Assembly: GCA_002842935.1 (NCBI GenBank)
Contig: PHEM01000007.1
Span: 1-23,876 of the forward strand
Direction of reading: 5' to 3'
Length of the DNA: 23,876 bases
Source of the DNA: Alphaproteobacteria bacterium HGW-Alphaproteobacteria-13
Lineage (GTDB): Bacteria; Pseudomonadota; Alphaproteobacteria; Sphingomonadales; Sphingomonadaceae
The notes beneath the pieces are model-generated. The model was not told the origin of the DNA. It searched no databases and saw only the letters and a list, made by a program, of their open reading frames with translations. The position numbers and the translations under genes are program-made. This document shows, piece by piece, positions 23,315 to 23,876 of the stretch. Numbering within the stretch: position 1 is the stretch's first letter; each line of letters opens with the position of its first letter.

Positions 23315-23797
23315 TCAGATACCGATCCCCTCGGCGCAATCCAGCGCCTGCGCCAGCTTCCCCCGGAACCCGCTACTGTCGGAGGCCGTCGTAACCCAGA
23401 TTTCGTTGCCGGGACCGCTGGCGTCGAGGCGCCGGAGCAGGCGGATGGTCGGGCCGTCGTCGGTGAGCAGGTCGCCGACGAAGCGGTAATGGGCCGCGAT
23501 CCGAATCTGCTCCCCGCTCGATTCGAGAACCAGCGCGCGCCATGCGGGACCGTAAGACGACTTCACCCACAGCCGCGTTCCGGCGGACAGAGTCTGCCGC
23601 GACTGTCCGGTTATGACGGCGACGTTGATGGAGGTTCGCGCGGCGGTGTTGAATGCCTGCGTAATCTCTATCGCGCCCTTGTCGAAACGCGCCTCGCACG
23701 CCCCTTCCGTGGCGGGCTTGGCATAGGCGAGATCGGCGTAGCCGGCGTCATGGGTGGCGACGGGGACGCCGGCGGCGGCCAGCAGCAGGGACATCAT
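23315..23797 (-). CDS. Exported hypothetical protein
   Basis: I do not recognise this 160-residue protein. Its composition and codon use fit a real gene (G/C at third positions). The N-terminus MMSLLLAAAGVPVATHDAGY is hydrophobic and could be a short signal peptide, though it lacks the usual positive residues. Two cysteines (GACEARFD and ALDCAEGIG) may form a disulfide, which would suit a periplasmic protein. The middle (GTRLWVKSSYGPAWRALVLE, IRIAAHYRFVGDLLTDDGPT) looks beta-rich. The double ATG at 23797/23794 has GGAAGGAAAA about 10-13 nt upstream; the frame stays open upstream to a TGA at 23875-23873 but without a better start. It converges on pepN. Function unknown. Confidence 0.6.
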   Translation of the reverse strand: MMSLLLAAAGVPVATHDAGYADLAYAKPATEGACEARFDKGAIEITQAFNTAARTSINVAVITGQSRQTLSAGTRLWVKSSYGPAWRALVLESSGEQIRIAAHYRFVGDLLTDDGPTIRLLRRLDASGPGNEIWVTTASDSSGFRGKLAQALDCAEGIGI

Positions 23798-23840
23798 GGG
23801 GCGGTTTTCCTTCCATGGGTGGAGTGGGTTGCGGTCCTGT

Positions 23841-23876
23841 CTATCGTCCCGGCGGCCAGTTGCGTTGGCGGGTCAT
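23841..23876 (-). CDS. Possible C-terminal end of an upstream minus-strand gene (partial)
   Basis: The last 12 codons at the right edge read MTRQRNWPPGR followed by a TAG stop at 23843-23841, and could be the tail of a gene lying mostly beyond the window. Too short to identify, and it may be chance. Confidence 0.2.
   Translation of the reverse strand: MTRQRNWPPGR

Overview
The window reads as a chromosomal segment of a high-G+C alphaproteobacterium, most likely in the Sphingomonadales. This is inferred from the gene families (a DUF1476/BolA/monothiol glutaredoxin cluster, paired GlsB-type membrane proteins, TPR-CHAT and CHASE2-cyclase neighbours), from an alphaproteobacterial EcfG-type promoter, and from intergenic inverted repeats of a kind I associate with sphingomonad genomes. 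No rRNA, tRNA, CRISPR array, transposase or intact phage gene was seen. Nearly all of the sequence is covered by ordinary well-coded genes.

Region 1 (1-7391, minus strand) is one tight operon, read right to left. It holds a secreted TPR-CHAT caspase-like protease, a CHASE2 sensor fused to a class III adenylate cyclase, a small exported protein with an FecR-like look, and a two-partner-secretion outer-membrane transporter (TpsB/ShlB type) cut by the window edge. Gaps are 4, -14 and 20 bp. This combination of envelope protease, cAMP-producing sensor and TPS export is the most interesting system here. The secreted TpsA partner, if present, would lie just outside the left edge.

Region 2 (7604-8566, plus) encodes the DUF1476 ATP synthase zeta-type inhibitor, a BolA protein and a CGFS monothiol glutaredoxin (ATP synthase control and Fe-S/redox housekeeping). 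A repeat-rich gap (8567-9044) follows. Then come an MBL-fold hydrolase overlapping a DUF4230 protein (9045-10606), and nadA (10716-11705).

Region 3 (11706-13456) starts with a roughly 900-bp gap of unusual composition without a convincing gene. It ends in a strong regulatory block: a perfect CRP-type palindrome followed by an EcfG-type promoter. These precede two tandem GlsB/YeaQ/YmgE stress membrane proteins and a clear intrinsic terminator. Region 4 (13457-18076) is an RND efflux pair (adaptor plus permease). The permease carries an additional predicted transmembrane pair in its central cytoplasmic linker. Region 5 (18118-23797) holds a DUF445 membrane protein, a convergent YeeZ-like NAD(P)-binding protein, PepN aminopeptidase, and an exported protein of unknown function. 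Several of the gaps carry long, perfect inverted repeats.
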